Shown piece after piece: positions 25,782-34,926 of a DNA stretch of 64,000 nucleotides (position 1 is the first letter of the stretch; each line of letters starts with the position of its first letter). This stretch comes from Paraburkholderia guartelaensis. Its GTDB lineage: Bacteria > Pseudomonadota > Gammaproteobacteria > Burkholderiales > Burkholderiaceae. The notes beneath the pieces were generated by a model that ran no database searches, was not told the DNA's origin, and saw only the letters and a program-made list of their open reading frames with translations. The DNA lies in assembly GCF_004353905.1 (NCBI RefSeq), contig NZ_SMOD01000003.1:338774-402773 (forward strand), read 5' to 3'. A program made the translations under genes and the position numbers.

Positions 25782-26567
25782 ATGGCTTCGATCAAGCAGA
25801 TTTTCACGTCCGTGGCGCTCCTCGGCGGCCTCTTCGCGCTGCAAGCGGCGCATGCCGCGCCGCCGCAGGACCTGAAAGGCACCAACGTCGTGCTGGTGCA
25901 CGGCGCGTTCGCCGACGGCTCCAGCTGGAACCGCGTGATTCCGCTACTCGAAGCGCGCGGCCTGCACGTCGTAGCCGTGCAGAACCCGCTCAGCTCGCTC
26001 GCCGACGACACGGCCGCGACGAAGCGTGTGATCGAGCAGCAGAAGGGCCCGGTGGTGCTGGTCGGCCACTCGTGGGCGGGCGTCGTGATCAGCGAAGCGG
26101 GCAACGACGAGAAGGTGAAGTCGCTCGTATACGTGGCGGCCTTCGCGCCCGACAACGGCCAGTCGATCGCCGATATCACGCAGGGCCAGCCGGACGCGCC
26201 CTGGGCGAGCGAACTGCGCAAGGACTCGGCCGGCTACCTGACGCTCTCCGACAAGGCGATTCGCCAGGACTTCGCACCTGACTTGCCGCCCGCGCAGCAA
26301 CGCATCGTGGCGGCCACCCAGGGCCCGTGGTTCAGCGGCGCGCTCTCGCAGAAGGTCACGCAGGCCGCGTGGCACGACAAGCCTTCGTATTTCGTCGTGA
26401 CGGCGCGCGACCGCATGATCGACCCCGCGCTGCAGGAATCGATGGCGAAGCATATCGGCGCCAAGGTGACGCGCGTGAACGGCAGCCACGTCTCGATGCT
26501 GAGCCAGCCGAAGGCCGTGGCCGACGCGATCATCGACGCGGCGGAACACGCGCAGGACGCCAGGTAA
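25782..26567 (+). CDS. Exported alpha/beta hydrolase
   Basis: A 261-aa hydrolase with a Sec signal (LLGGLFALQAAHAAPP). It has the oxyanion motif VLVHGAFADGSSW, the nucleophile elbow VGHSWAG with Ser, and the terminal His in VNGSHVSML. The Ser nucleophile and short length match the EstC/chloroperoxidase-like esterase group, in contrast to the two Asp-type hydrolases at 8825 and 18997. It is co-directional with the DUF4148 gene, 51 bp downstream. The natural substrate is unknown. Confidence 0.85.
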   Translation: MASIKQIFTSVALLGGLFALQAAHAAPPQDLKGTNVVLVHGAFADGSSWNRVIPLLEARGLHVVAVQNPLSSLADDTAATKRVIEQQKGPVVLVGHSWAGVVISEAGNDEKVKSLVYVAAFAPDNGQSIADITQGQPDAPWASELRKDSAGYLTLSDKAIRQDFAPDLPPAQQRIVAATQGPWFSGALSQKVTQAAWHDKPSYFVVTARDRMIDPALQESMAKHIGAKVTRVNGSHVSMLSQPKAVADAIIDAAEHAQDAR

Positions 26568-26579
26568 CCGGCCCGCAAC

Positions 26580-26614
26580 GGCCGCGCGGTGGAAGCGCTT
26601 CCACCTGCGCGGCC
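26580..26614. repeat. Long inverted repeat between hydrolase and MFS genes
   Basis: A near-perfect hairpin: GGCCGCGC (26580-26587) with GCGCGGCC (26607-26614), and inner arms GTGGAAGC/GCTTCCAC meeting at the centre, broken only by a 1/2-base bulge. There is no T-run. It could be a processing or attenuation structure, or a Rho-dependent stop, between two genes that are otherwise 86 bp apart. Confidence 0.5.
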
Positions 26615-26653
26615 GCTCGCCTGCCGCCGACATCGCACCCGAGGAGCACCTGA

Positions 26654-27907
26654 ATGCAACGCTGGGTACAGGGACTGATAATCTGCACACTTCCGTCATC
26701 GTCCGGAAGGCCCGCCGTGCGCCCATTCAGTGCCCTCATCATGCTCGTCGGCGTCCTGCTCGCATCGGCAGGCTATGGCGCGACGTTCCTGTTCTCCATG
26801 CACGTGCACGCCATCGGCGGGAACGACATCAACACGGGCGTGGCGCTCGCGGGCGCGGCGCTCGGCACCTTCGTGGGCGTCTCGCTCACGGGCTGGGTCG
26901 CCCAGCATGTGGGAGCGGCGCGCATGGCCGCGCTCGCGGCGCTCTGCGTGGGCGCAGGCGTGGTGAGCTTCGCGCTCGTCGAGCACGTGAGCAGCTTCGA
27001 CGTCGTGCCCGGCTTCCTCGTCGGCTTCGGCTGGGGCGCGTTCTGCCTCGCCGCGCCCATGGCGCTTGCCGAGCGCACGAACGACGCCGAGCGCGGCCTG
27101 TGGTTCCTGCGCTTCGCCACCATGCAGATGACGGGCATCGGCGGCAGTCCGGCGCTGGCGGGCTTTGCGATCCGCTTCTGGCGCATGCCGCTTGGCGGCG
27201 TGCTCTACACGATCGGCGGCCTTTGCGTGCTGGCGGCCGTCCTGCTCGAACTGTTCGGCCGGATCGCGCCGCATGTGCGCTCCAGCACCGCGACGCAAGA
27301 ACCGGCCTCGCCGGACCCGTGGCTCCTGAAGATGGGCGTCATCGCCCGCACGCGCGCGGTGTATCCCATCGTCATCATCGCGTTGGGCGGCTGCGTGTTC
27401 TCGGGCCTCATGACGTTCCAGATGTCGCTCGTGCAAGGCACCGAGGCGAAAGCGACGACCTTCTTCAGCGTCTACACGGTGACGGTCATCGCCACGCGCT
27501 GGCTGCTCTCGCGCGTGGTCATCAAGATGCGCTCCGAAACCGCGACGAAAGTGCTGCTCACCATGATGGTGATGGGTAGCGCGGCGATGTTCGTCGTGCC
27601 GTTTCACGTGCTGTTTCAATCGGCGGCCGCGGTGCTGCTGGGCACAGGATACGGGCTCGCTTACCCGATCGTCCAGCTCCAGGCCGTTAACGACTCCGTT
27701 GCCGCGCACCGCCGCGCCGCGCTCACGTGGTTCGTCGCGGCGTACTTCGTCGGCGCGTTCGGGTTTCCGACCGTCGGCGGCTGGGTGCTGGTGCACGGCG
27801 GCCGGGCGGCGCTGCTCGCGCTCATCGCGGCGTGCGGACTCGCGGCGCTCGCGCTGGCCGTTGTGCGCGACCGGCGGCGTGTCGAGACCTTATCGGCCAG
27901 CGCCTGA
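26654..27907 (+). CDS. MFS transporter
   Basis: A 417-aa major facilitator permease with about 12 predicted TM helices in two halves joined by a loop near residue 215-230 (RSSTATQEPASPDPW). No substrate-specific motif is visible. GAGGAG lies eight bases before the ATG at 26654. The GTG-start amidase gene follows 44 bp later, so the two may form an operon with the transporter moving an amide or its acid. Confidence 0.78.
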   Translation: MQRWVQGLIICTLPSSSGRPAVRPFSALIMLVGVLLASAGYGATFLFSMHVHAIGGNDINTGVALAGAALGTFVGVSLTGWVAQHVGAARMAALAALCVGAGVVSFALVEHVSSFDVVPGFLVGFGWGAFCLAAPMALAERTNDAERGLWFLRFATMQMTGIGGSPALAGFAIRFWRMPLGGVLYTIGGLCVLAAVLLELFGRIAPHVRSSTATQEPASPDPWLLKMGVIARTRAVYPIVIIALGGCVFSGLMTFQMSLVQGTEAKATTFFSVYTVTVIATRWLLSRVVIKMRSETATKVLLTMMVMGSAAMFVVPFHVLFQSAAAVLLGTGYGLAYPIVQLQAVNDSVAAHRRAALTWFVAAYFVGAFGFPTVGGWVLVHGGRAALLALIAACGLAALALAVVRDRRRVETLSASA

Positions 27908-27951
27908 ACAGGCCCTGGCCATTCCCATTTTGCTAACGAACCGGAGGGATC

Positions 27952-29352
27952 GTGACTGAACTATGGCGTTTATCCGCAACTGAACTCGCAAAGCGGGTTC
28001 GCGCGCGCGAGGTGTCTGCACGCGAGGCCGCGAAGGCCGCGCTCGATCGTCTCGAAGCCGTCAATCCGCTCATCAACGCGGTGATCGACTACCGGCCCGA
28101 ATGGGTCTTCGCGCAGGCCGACAAGATCGACGCGGCGATTGCGCGCGGCGAAGACCCGGGGCCGCTCGCGGGCGTGCCCGTCACAACGAAGATCAACATC
28201 GACCAGGCGGGCTTCGCCACGACCAACGGCACGCGTTTGCAGAAGGATCTGATCGCGCAGGTGAACAGCCCGGCCGTCGAAAACCTCGTGCGTGCGGGTG
28301 CCGTGCTGCTCGGCCGTACCAATTCGCCGACCTTCGCGCTGCGCTGGTTCACGAGCAACCAGGTTCACGGGCATACGAAAAACCCGCGCAACGCGTCGCT
28401 CACGCCGGGCGGCTCGAGCGGCGGCGCGGCGGCGGCGGTCACGGCCGGCATCGGGCATATCGCGCTCGGCACCGACATTGGCGGCTCGGTGCGCTACCCG
28501 GCCTATGCGTGCGGCGTGCATGGCCTGCGGCCCAGCATCGGGCGGGTGCCGGCGTTCAACGCGTCGTCGCCCGAGCGGCCGATCGGCGCGCAGATGATGT
28601 CGGGCGCAGGCCCGATGGCGCGCACGGTCGAGGACCTGCGCGTGGCGCTCGCGGCGCTTGCCGCGCCCGACCTGCGCGACCCCTGGTGGGCGCCGGCGCC
28701 GCTCATCGGGCCCGACGTGCCGCGGCGTGCGGCGCTCTGCCTGCGTCCGGGCGGCATGAGCATCACGAAGGAGGTGGAGGACGCTTTGCTCGACGCCGGC
28801 CGCCGGCTCGCCGACGCGGGCTGGACGGTCGAGCAGATCGACGACGTGCCGCTCCTGCGTGACGCCGGCGAAGTGCAGGAACGCCTGTGGCTCGGCGACG
28901 GGTTCCCGGCGCTCGCCGACGCCGTGGCCCGTGACGGCGACCCGGGCGCACAGGCGGTGGTGGACGGCGTGCGGGCCAAGGTCGAGGCGATGCCCGAGAA
29001 CGTGGTGGTCCCGTCGCTGGTGCGCCGCACGACGCTCACGCGCGCATGGCGATTGTTCCTTTCGGACTATCCCGTGCTGCTGCTGCCGGTTTCGGGCGAA
29101 CTGCCGTTCCCCGATAACCTCGACATGCAGGGCGCGGCGGGTTTCCAGCGTGTGTGGGACGCCCAGCTGACCATGCGCGCATTACCCGCGATGGGCTTGC
29201 CGGGTCTTGTTGTGTCCACGGGCATGGTGAAGGACGTGCCGGTTGGCGTGCAGATCGTCGCCGGACATTTCCGCGAAGACCTGTGTCTGCTGGCTGGTAA
29301 GGCTATCGAGGAACGCGGCGCACCGCCTTCGCCCATCGACCCGGCCAAGTAA
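27952..29352 (+). CDS. Amidase signature family enzyme
   Basis: A 466-aa amidase with the Ser-cisSer-Lys triad visible: Lys80 (PVTTKIN), cis-Ser155 (GGSSGG) and Ser179 (DIGGSVR). The 24-residue spacing between the two serines is characteristic. It hydrolyses a C-N amide bond in the cytoplasm. It starts with GTG at 27952, with GGAGGG seven bases upstream; no nearer ATG fits. The preceding MFS gene is 44 bp away. Substrate not identifiable; GatA is excluded by context and by divergence at the ends. Confidence 0.88.
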   Translation: MTELWRLSATELAKRVRAREVSAREAAKAALDRLEAVNPLINAVIDYRPEWVFAQADKIDAAIARGEDPGPLAGVPVTTKINIDQAGFATTNGTRLQKDLIAQVNSPAVENLVRAGAVLLGRTNSPTFALRWFTSNQVHGHTKNPRNASLTPGGSSGGAAAAVTAGIGHIALGTDIGGSVRYPAYACGVHGLRPSIGRVPAFNASSPERPIGAQMMSGAGPMARTVEDLRVALAALAAPDLRDPWWAPAPLIGPDVPRRAALCLRPGGMSITKEVEDALLDAGRRLADAGWTVEQIDDVPLLRDAGEVQERLWLGDGFPALADAVARDGDPGAQAVVDGVRAKVEAMPENVVVPSLVRRTTLTRAWRLFLSDYPVLLLPVSGELPFPDNLDMQGAAGFQRVWDAQLTMRALPAMGLPGLVVSTGMVKDVPVGVQIVAGHFREDLCLLAGKAIEERGAPPSPIDPAK

Positions 29353-29364
29353 ACCGGGCGGGCG

Positions 29365-29811
29365 TTATGCGGGCTTCTTGACCACGGTGTCGTGAGGGGT
29401 GAGAGCGTGCCCCTCACGGGTCTGCGGAAACATCGAAAGCAACGGCTTGCCCGTTGCTTTGTCGATCAGCCACGAATGCCGTTCGCCGCGCTCGAACATA
29501 TGACGCTCGCCCCATTGCTGAAGGGCGACGATAACGGGGAAGAGGCTTTCCCCTTTCTTCGTTAGCACGTACTCCTGATAGGTCGTGCCGTCGGAGGCAG
29601 GCCGTGTTTCGAGAATGCCGGCCTCGACGAGATGGCTCAAACGGCCGGATAGAATATTGCGCGCGACACCCAGATTGCGCTGAATGTCACCGAAGCGGTG
29701 AATGCCGTCGAAGACATCGCGCAGGATCATCAGCGACCATCGGTCGCCGATCACGTCGACCGAGCGCGCGACGGGGCAGGTCTCTGTCTTCATGGATTTG
29801 CGGCTTGCCAT
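29365..29811 (-). CDS. HxlR-family transcriptional regulator
   Basis: A 148-aa winged-helix regulator with the HxlR signature CPVARSVDVIGDRWSLMILR. The conserved N-terminal Cys in ETCPV is the redox or electrophile sensor in several characterised members (HypR, QorR), so a quinone or aldehyde signal is possible. It is convergent with the amidase and divergent from the MFS exporter at 29930 across 118 bp, which contains an inverted repeat (29900-29918). The start at 29811 has GAGAGAA upstream; an ATG at 29793 is possible. Confidence 0.88.
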   Translation of the reverse strand: MASRKSMKTETCPVARSVDVIGDRWSLMILRDVFDGIHRFGDIQRNLGVARNILSGRLSHLVEAGILETRPASDGTTYQEYVLTKKGESLFPVIVALQQWGERHMFERGERHSWLIDKATGKPLLSMFPQTREGHALTPHDTVVKKPA

Positions 29812-29899
29812 GGCGATTCTCTCTCTTGCTAGAACGTATTGACGCGATGCGTGCGCCTCACGTAGTTGCATTTTAAAACCACTCGACATACCATTCAAT

Positions 29900-29918
29900 C
29901 AGTTTTGTTTTGAAACTG
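29900..29918. promoter_or_regulatory. Inverted repeat between HxlR and MFS genes
   Basis: CAGTTT-TGTTTTG-AAACTG: six-base arms around a seven-base centre, in the divergent gap and just upstream of the MFS start. A plausible HxlR dimer site; the A/T-rich stretch TTTTAAAACC near 29872 is a possible second element. Confidence 0.45.
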
Positions 29919-29929
29919 GATTGAAGATC

Positions 29930-31189
29930 ATGGACGCGGATCCCGTTGCGCTTGCACCGCCGGCCCGCGGCGCTCCCGTGCGGCCACGCGCGCCGATGCC
30001 GCGCGGCCTCGTACTGCTGTTCGCCGTGGCCAGCGGCCTGAGCGTCGCCAATGTCTACTATGCGCAGCCCTTGCTGGACGCATTGGCGCGCGATTTCGGC
30101 ATTACCCGCGCCGCCGTTGGCGGCGTGGTCACGGCGACGCAGGCCGGTTGCGCGCTGGCGTTGCTGCTGCTCGTGCCGTTGGGCGACAGGGTGGAGCGCC
30201 GCCGCCTGATGATCGCGCAATTGCTGGCGCTGGCGGGCGTGCTGGGCGTGGTGAGTCTCGCGCGATCCGTAGCGGTGCTGCTGGCCGGCATGCTGGGTGT
30301 GGGCATGCTGGGTACGGCCATGACACAGGGGTTGATCGCCTATGCGGCCTCCGCCGCCGCGCCCGACGAGCGCGGGCGCGTGGTGGGCGCAGCGGGCAGC
30401 GGAGTGTTCATTGGCCTGCTGCTGGCTCGCGTGTTTTCCGGCGGCGTGAGCGATCTTGCCGGTTGGCGCGGCGTGTACGGCTGTTCCGCCGCCGTCATGC
30501 TCGCCCTGGCCGTGCCGCTGTGGCGCCGGCTTCCGAAACTGGCACGCAGCGAGCCAGGTGCAATGAGCTATGGACAACTGATCATCTCGATGTTCGCGTT
30601 GCTGCGCTCGGATCGCGTGCTGCAAACGCGCGGCCTGCTAGCTCTGCTGATGTTCGCGACCCTCAATATTTTCTGGAGCGCGCTGGTGCTGCCGTTGAGT
30701 GCGCCGCCCTACAATTATTCTCATACGGCGATCGGGGCCTTCGGCATAGCCGGGGCGGCGGGCGCGCTGGCTGCCGCGCGCGCCGGCCAATGGGCCGACC
30801 GGGGTTGGGGCCAACGCACCAGTGCCGCCGCGCTGGCGCTCCTGTTGCTGGCGTGGTGGCCGCTCTCGATGCTGGGACACTCGCTATGGATGCTGCTGGT
30901 TGGCATCGTGCTGCTCGATCTCGGCGGCCAGGCGCTGCACGTGACCAATCAAAGCCTGATTTTTCGCAGCAACGCGCAACTGCATAGCCGGCTCGTGAGT
31001 CTTTACATGCTGTTCTATGCAGTGGGCAGCGGGCTTGGCGCAATCGGCACGACGGCGACGTATGCCGCGGCGGGTTGGCATGGTGTGTCTACGCTGGGCG
31101 CGGCCGTGAGTTTGCTGGCGCTCGTGTTCTGGGGCGTCACGGTGCGCAGCATGCGGCGCGCGGCCCCGTGCGCCTGCACATCGAATTGA
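29930..31189 (+). CDS. MFS transporter (DHA1-like)
   Basis: A 419-aa, 12-TM permease with the MFS motif A-like LLVPLGDRVERRRLM after TM2 and a Pro/Arg-rich N-tail. Such DHA1 members usually export drugs or metabolites (YnfM/Bcr-like). The ATG at 29930 is used; a TTG nine bases earlier is in frame. The divergent HxlR gene makes this the probable target. A PLP-dependent decarboxylase follows after 33 bp. Confidence 0.8.
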   Translation: MDADPVALAPPARGAPVRPRAPMPRGLVLLFAVASGLSVANVYYAQPLLDALARDFGITRAAVGGVVTATQAGCALALLLLVPLGDRVERRRLMIAQLLALAGVLGVVSLARSVAVLLAGMLGVGMLGTAMTQGLIAYAASAAAPDERGRVVGAAGSGVFIGLLLARVFSGGVSDLAGWRGVYGCSAAVMLALAVPLWRRLPKLARSEPGAMSYGQLIISMFALLRSDRVLQTRGLLALLMFATLNIFWSALVLPLSAPPYNYSHTAIGAFGIAGAAGALAAARAGQWADRGWGQRTSAAALALLLLAWWPLSMLGHSLWMLLVGIVLLDLGGQALHVTNQSLIFRSNAQLHSRLVSLYMLFYAVGSGLGAIGTTATYAAAGWHGVSTLGAAVSLLALVFWGVTVRSMRRAAPCACTSN

Positions 31190-31222
31190 AGCCTGAATGG
31201 AAACTCGGACCGGGAGACATGT

Positions 31223-32578
31223 ATGGATGAACTGAAACTGCTGGCGGATGCCGACGCACGCGGCCTGCGCTACCTCGAAGGAAACGCCACGCGGCGAGTT
31301 TTCCCTTCGAACGAAGCTATTGCTGCGCTCAGTGCGTTTGACGAGCCGCTGCCCGCAAGCGGAATACCCGCTGAAGACACGCTGTCTTTGCTCGACCGTA
31401 TCGGCTCGCCGGCGACGACGGCTTCGAACGGCCCGCGCTATTTCGGCTTCGTGATCGGCGCGGCGCTGCCCGCAGCGGCCGCGGCAGAGCGGCTCATGAT
31501 GGCGTGGGATCAGTGTGCCTCGACGTTCGATAACTCGCCGGTCGCGGCCACGGTGGAACGCATCGCGGGCCGCTGGGTGCTCGAAGCGCTCGACCTGCCG
31601 CGCGAAAGCGCCGTGGGCTTCGGCACCAGCGCGACAGCGTGCACGCTCGGCGCGCTCGCTACCGCTCGCCGCGCGCTGCTTGCACGGCAAGGCTGGGACT
31701 TCGACCGCCAGGGGCTGATGGGTGCGCCCGAGATCAAGGTCGTGGTCTCGGAACTCGCTCACATCACGGTGAAGAAGGCGCTGCGCATCCTCGGCTTCGG
31801 GCTGGATCGCATCGTCTACGCAGCCGTCGACGCTCATGGCGGCGTGGATGTGGCGAAACTCCCGCCGCTCGACGACCGCACGATCCTGTGCCTGCAGGCC
31901 GGCGAGGTGAATACCGGCGAATTCGACCCCTTTGCGCCGATCATCGCGCGTGCGAGGGAGGCCGGCGCTTGGGTGCATGTCGATGGCGCATTCGGCCTGT
32001 GGGCGCGCACGTCGTCGTTGGCTGCGCTGACCGAGGGCATCGAAGGGGCCGATAGCTGGACGACGGATGCGCACAAGTGGCTGAACACGCCGTACGACTG
32101 CGCCATGGTTATTTGCCGCGATGCAAAGGCGCTGGCCGAGGCGATGAACAGCGACGCGGCCTACTTGTCCGCGAGCGCCGACGCGCAAAAGAACCTCACG
32201 CTGGAATTCTCGCGCCGCGCGCGCGGTATTCCCGTGTGGGCGGCGCTACGCACGCTGGGCCGCGGCGGTGTCGCGGCCATGGTCGAGCGCCATCACGCGC
32301 AGGCGCAGCGCATCGGCGCGGAACTCGAGCGCCTGGGCTACGAGGTGCTCAACCGGGTCGTGCTGAATCAGGTGCTGTTCCGCTGCGAAACGGATGCGCA
32401 GACGCAGGCGCTGCGCAGTGCCGTGCAGGCCTCCGGCGAAACGTGGTTCGGCGGCACGATCTGGCAAGGGCGGCCCGCGTTGCGGATCAGCGTGTCGTCG
32501 TGGCGCACGCGGGATGAAGACATCGAAGCGCTCGTGCAACTGCTGGCATCGCTGCGCGCCAGTTTGCGTGCGCCTTAA
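31223..32578 (+). CDS. PLP-dependent group II decarboxylase-like enzyme
   Basis: A 451-aa type I PLP enzyme related to aromatic-amino-acid/glutamate decarboxylases. It has Lys285 in TDAHKWLN, the cofactor aldimine lysine, with the upstream Asp in VHVDGAFGLW and the aromatic-stacking region SATACTLGAL. It sits 33 bp after an MFS gene on the same strand; an exporter-decarboxylase pair could form an amine-producing or acid-stress module. The amino-acid substrate is not readable. Confidence 0.82.
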   Translation: MDELKLLADADARGLRYLEGNATRRVFPSNEAIAALSAFDEPLPASGIPAEDTLSLLDRIGSPATTASNGPRYFGFVIGAALPAAAAAERLMMAWDQCASTFDNSPVAATVERIAGRWVLEALDLPRESAVGFGTSATACTLGALATARRALLARQGWDFDRQGLMGAPEIKVVVSELAHITVKKALRILGFGLDRIVYAAVDAHGGVDVAKLPPLDDRTILCLQAGEVNTGEFDPFAPIIARAREAGAWVHVDGAFGLWARTSSLAALTEGIEGADSWTTDAHKWLNTPYDCAMVICRDAKALAEAMNSDAAYLSASADAQKNLTLEFSRRARGIPVWAALRTLGRGGVAAMVERHHAQAQRIGAELERLGYEVLNRVVLNQVLFRCETDAQTQALRSAVQASGETWFGGTIWQGRPALRISVSSWRTRDEDIEALVQLLASLRASLRAP

Positions 32579-32647
32579 GCGCCGGCGGTTACGTTGCGCG
32601 CGCAGCGAAGAAGGCAGCAAGGCCGCGGACGGCCCAAGTCCGCGGCT

Positions 32648-33034
32648 TCAGCGCAGCAGCGCGAAACTCAACGCGATACCGGCCGCGTAAGTGCCGAGCG
32701 CGCCGAGAAATCGGGCGGGATTGGGTTTCGCCATCGAGGGAAACGCGATCAGCCCGACGACGAGAAGACACCGGCAGACGGTCGCAGTCACGATCAGCGC
32801 AAGCGTTGCAGGCGAGGGCGAGCGTGCGCCCAGATAGAGAAAAAGCACGGCCAGGAAGGGCACATATTCGGCAGTGTTCGCATGCGCGCGCACGAACTTG
32901 TGCAGCAGGCTAGCCGGGTCCGGCGCGCAACCCGAGAGCGTGCCTTCGCGAAAGCGAAGCATCGAAATGGACACGCCCAGGCCAAACAGCAAAAGACCCA
33001 GCACGGCCACGCAGGCCAGCGCAATTCTGTCCAT
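32648..33034 (-). CDS. MAPEG-family membrane protein
   Basis: A 128-aa integral membrane protein with four TM helices and the MAPEG-type sequence HANTAEYVPFLAVLFLYLGAR, in which the N-E-x-x-P/F region is diagnostic. MAPEG proteins include glutathione transferases and FLAP-like proteins; bacterial members are mostly uncharacterised. The start at 33034 has AGGAG-like GGAGCC upstream. It is 46 bp downstream of, and co-directional with, the PAS-GGDEF gene. Confidence 0.78.
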   Translation of the reverse strand: MDRIALACVAVLGLLLFGLGVSISMLRFREGTLSGCAPDPASLLHKFVRAHANTAEYVPFLAVLFLYLGARSPSPATLALIVTATVCRCLLVVGLIAFPSMAKPNPARFLGALGTYAAGIALSFALLR

Positions 33035-33080
33035 TTGAGGCTCCTTGGCGAAAGAAGGCGATGCGATTATTTGCGGCGCG

Positions 33081-34364
33081 TTAGCCGACTTCCACGCGGT
33101 TGCGTCCGCTTTCCTTGGCCCGATACAGCGCCACGTCCGCGCGTTTGACGATCGCGGCGACATCATGCTCGCCCGGCAGGCGCTCGGTTACGCCAATGCT
33201 CACCGTAAACGGCACCGGTTTGCCCAGTCGCCACTTATGCTCGAAATCCTGCTGCTCGATGGTTTCGCGCAACTCTTCGGCCACCGCCGTTGCCTGTTCG
33301 ATATCGAACTCAGGCAGTGCGGCGATGAATTCTTCGCCGCCCCAGCGAGCGAACACGCCTATGCGCCGGTCGGCGTTCATTACGACCTTGGCCAGCACGC
33401 GCAGCACTTCGTCGCCGATGTCGTGCCCGTAGGTGTCGTTGATCTTCTTGAAGTAATCGATATCGAGAATGAAGACGGAAAGCGCTTTGTCCGCTTCCAG
33501 AATCGTTTCGACGGTGTCGGCGAATTCACGGCGGTTCGGCAGGCCGGTCAGCTCGTCGGTCACGGCCTGTTTCTGGAGCAGGTCCATCAATTGAACGCGG
33601 TCGGCAATATCGCGAATCACGGCAGTGAATTCGATCAGCCCGCCCACAATGATTTTCGAAATGGCGATTTCAACGGGCAATAGCGACCCATCCCGATGCA
33701 GCCCATACACGCGGTTCCGCTCGTCCATCTGCCGGGAGCGCACGGGCGAGCGCGCGAACTGGTGCACGTATTGCGAATGATTGCCGCGGTAGCGCTCGGG
33801 CAGAAGATCCGTAATGGGTTGGCCGAGCATTTCCTCGGCGGAGTATCCGAACAGGTTTTCGGCGGCGCGGTTGAATAGCGTGATGCAATGCTGCTGGTCG
33901 ATCGTGATGATGGCGTCGTAGGCTGCATCGACGACTGAACGAAAGCGCGACGTGCTGACTTCCAGTTCGTGCGTCAGCAACATCTTCGTGGTGATCTCGA
34001 GGCCCGTCACCATGATTTCGAGCACGGAGACACCGCTTTCGGCGTGGCGTATCGGCTTCAATGACAGGCGCCACCAGTGTGTTCCGTCCCTCAGGTCGTA
34101 CGCTTGCTCGAGTTCGCGGGCAACGCCGGATTCAAAGCACTGGGTCAGTTTCTGGCGGAATTCGGTTCGTGCGTAGTTGGGAATGAGCGAATCGAATGGT
34201 GCCGGGAATGTCTTGATCGCACTGCGCCTGCCGCCCGTCATGCGCATGAAATGATCGTTGCAGGCCGAAACCATGAATTGGCCCCGCTCGTCGCGCCCGA
34301 TCATGGCTACGCTCGCAGCAATTTCGTCGACGAAATCGCGAATCATGTCCGACCAGTCAGCCAT
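33081..34364 (-). CDS. PAS-PAS-GGDEF diguanylate cyclase
   Basis: A 427-aa cytoplasmic protein: an N-terminal PAS-like domain (residues ~15-135), a canonical PAS (VVDAAYDAIITIDQ onward, ~145-255), and a GGDEF domain (~265-425) with the active motif RWGGEEF and DELTGLPNRR. The RxxD inhibitory site is not seen ahead of GGEEF. It makes cyclic di-GMP in response to a PAS-sensed cue, possibly redox or oxygen. GGAGG precedes the ATG at 34364; a longer frame upstream has no coding character. Confidence 0.9.
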   Translation of the reverse strand: MADWSDMIRDFVDEIAASVAMIGRDERGQFMVSACNDHFMRMTGGRRSAIKTFPAPFDSLIPNYARTEFRQKLTQCFESGVARELEQAYDLRDGTHWWRLSLKPIRHAESGVSVLEIMVTGLEITTKMLLTHELEVSTSRFRSVVDAAYDAIITIDQQHCITLFNRAAENLFGYSAEEMLGQPITDLLPERYRGNHSQYVHQFARSPVRSRQMDERNRVYGLHRDGSLLPVEIAISKIIVGGLIEFTAVIRDIADRVQLMDLLQKQAVTDELTGLPNRREFADTVETILEADKALSVFILDIDYFKKINDTYGHDIGDEVLRVLAKVVMNADRRIGVFARWGGEEFIAALPEFDIEQATAVAEELRETIEQQDFEHKWRLGKPVPFTVSIGVTERLPGEHDVAAIVKRADVALYRAKESGRNRVEVG

Positions 34365-34519
34365 CGAGCCTCCGTTGCCAGCTTGCTCAATACACTGACG
34401 ATATAGTAGCCCGCATTGCGCGGCGCGGCGGCGCAATGTGTCCCACGGACGTTTTCGAACGTGCCGGTTCGCGCGCGTTCGCGCAGGCCCAATCTGGCGC
34501 CACTTACACGTGTGCAACC

Positions 34520-34906
34520 CTACCGCGCCGCGACGATCCCTCCGTGCAGTTCCACATGCAGCACGACGAGCCACCGCGAAGGGCAGGTGCTCGATACGCG
34601 CACTGCGCGGCCAGGGCGTATCGCGGCCGGGTGCACGAAGCCCGACTCACTCGCGCGCGACCACGCATGCCTTGCGTCGGATCGTATCCAGACGGCGAGC
34701 AGCGTGCAGCACATGAAGCAGAAGAACGCCGTGAGTCCCAGCGCGAAATCGGGGTGATTCGAAAACGCGAAAAATGCGAACGCCGAAGTCAGAATGGGAC
34801 AGATCAGCAGAATCAACGCGCACACGCGCAGCAGCGCGCGCTTTTGCGGACTAATGGCGTGTGCGGCATTCAATGTGCGCCGAGGCGGCGAAGAGAGGTT
34901 GCGCAT
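34520..34906 (-). CDS. Small membrane protein, paralogue of the one at 35536
   Basis: A 128-aa protein with two TM helices (RALLRVCALILLICPILTSAF and LGLTAFFCFMCCTLLAVW), then RSDARHAW..A...GF.HPA and the C-terminal block CPSRWLVVLHVEL. The second TM to end matches the protein at 35536-35880 (NWLVTDARAAWAAAKKQGF...CPRRWLVVLHLEL). I do not recognise the family. The start at 34906 is weak (no clear ribosome site). It lies just downstream of a universal stress gene. Confidence 0.6.
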   Translation of the reverse strand: MRNLSSPPRRTLNAAHAISPQKRALLRVCALILLICPILTSAFAFFAFSNHPDFALGLTAFFCFMCCTLLAVWIRSDARHAWSRASESGFVHPAAIRPGRAVRVSSTCPSRWLVVLHVELHGGIVAAR

Positions 34907-34926
34907 GCGATGGGACCGATGCGCTG

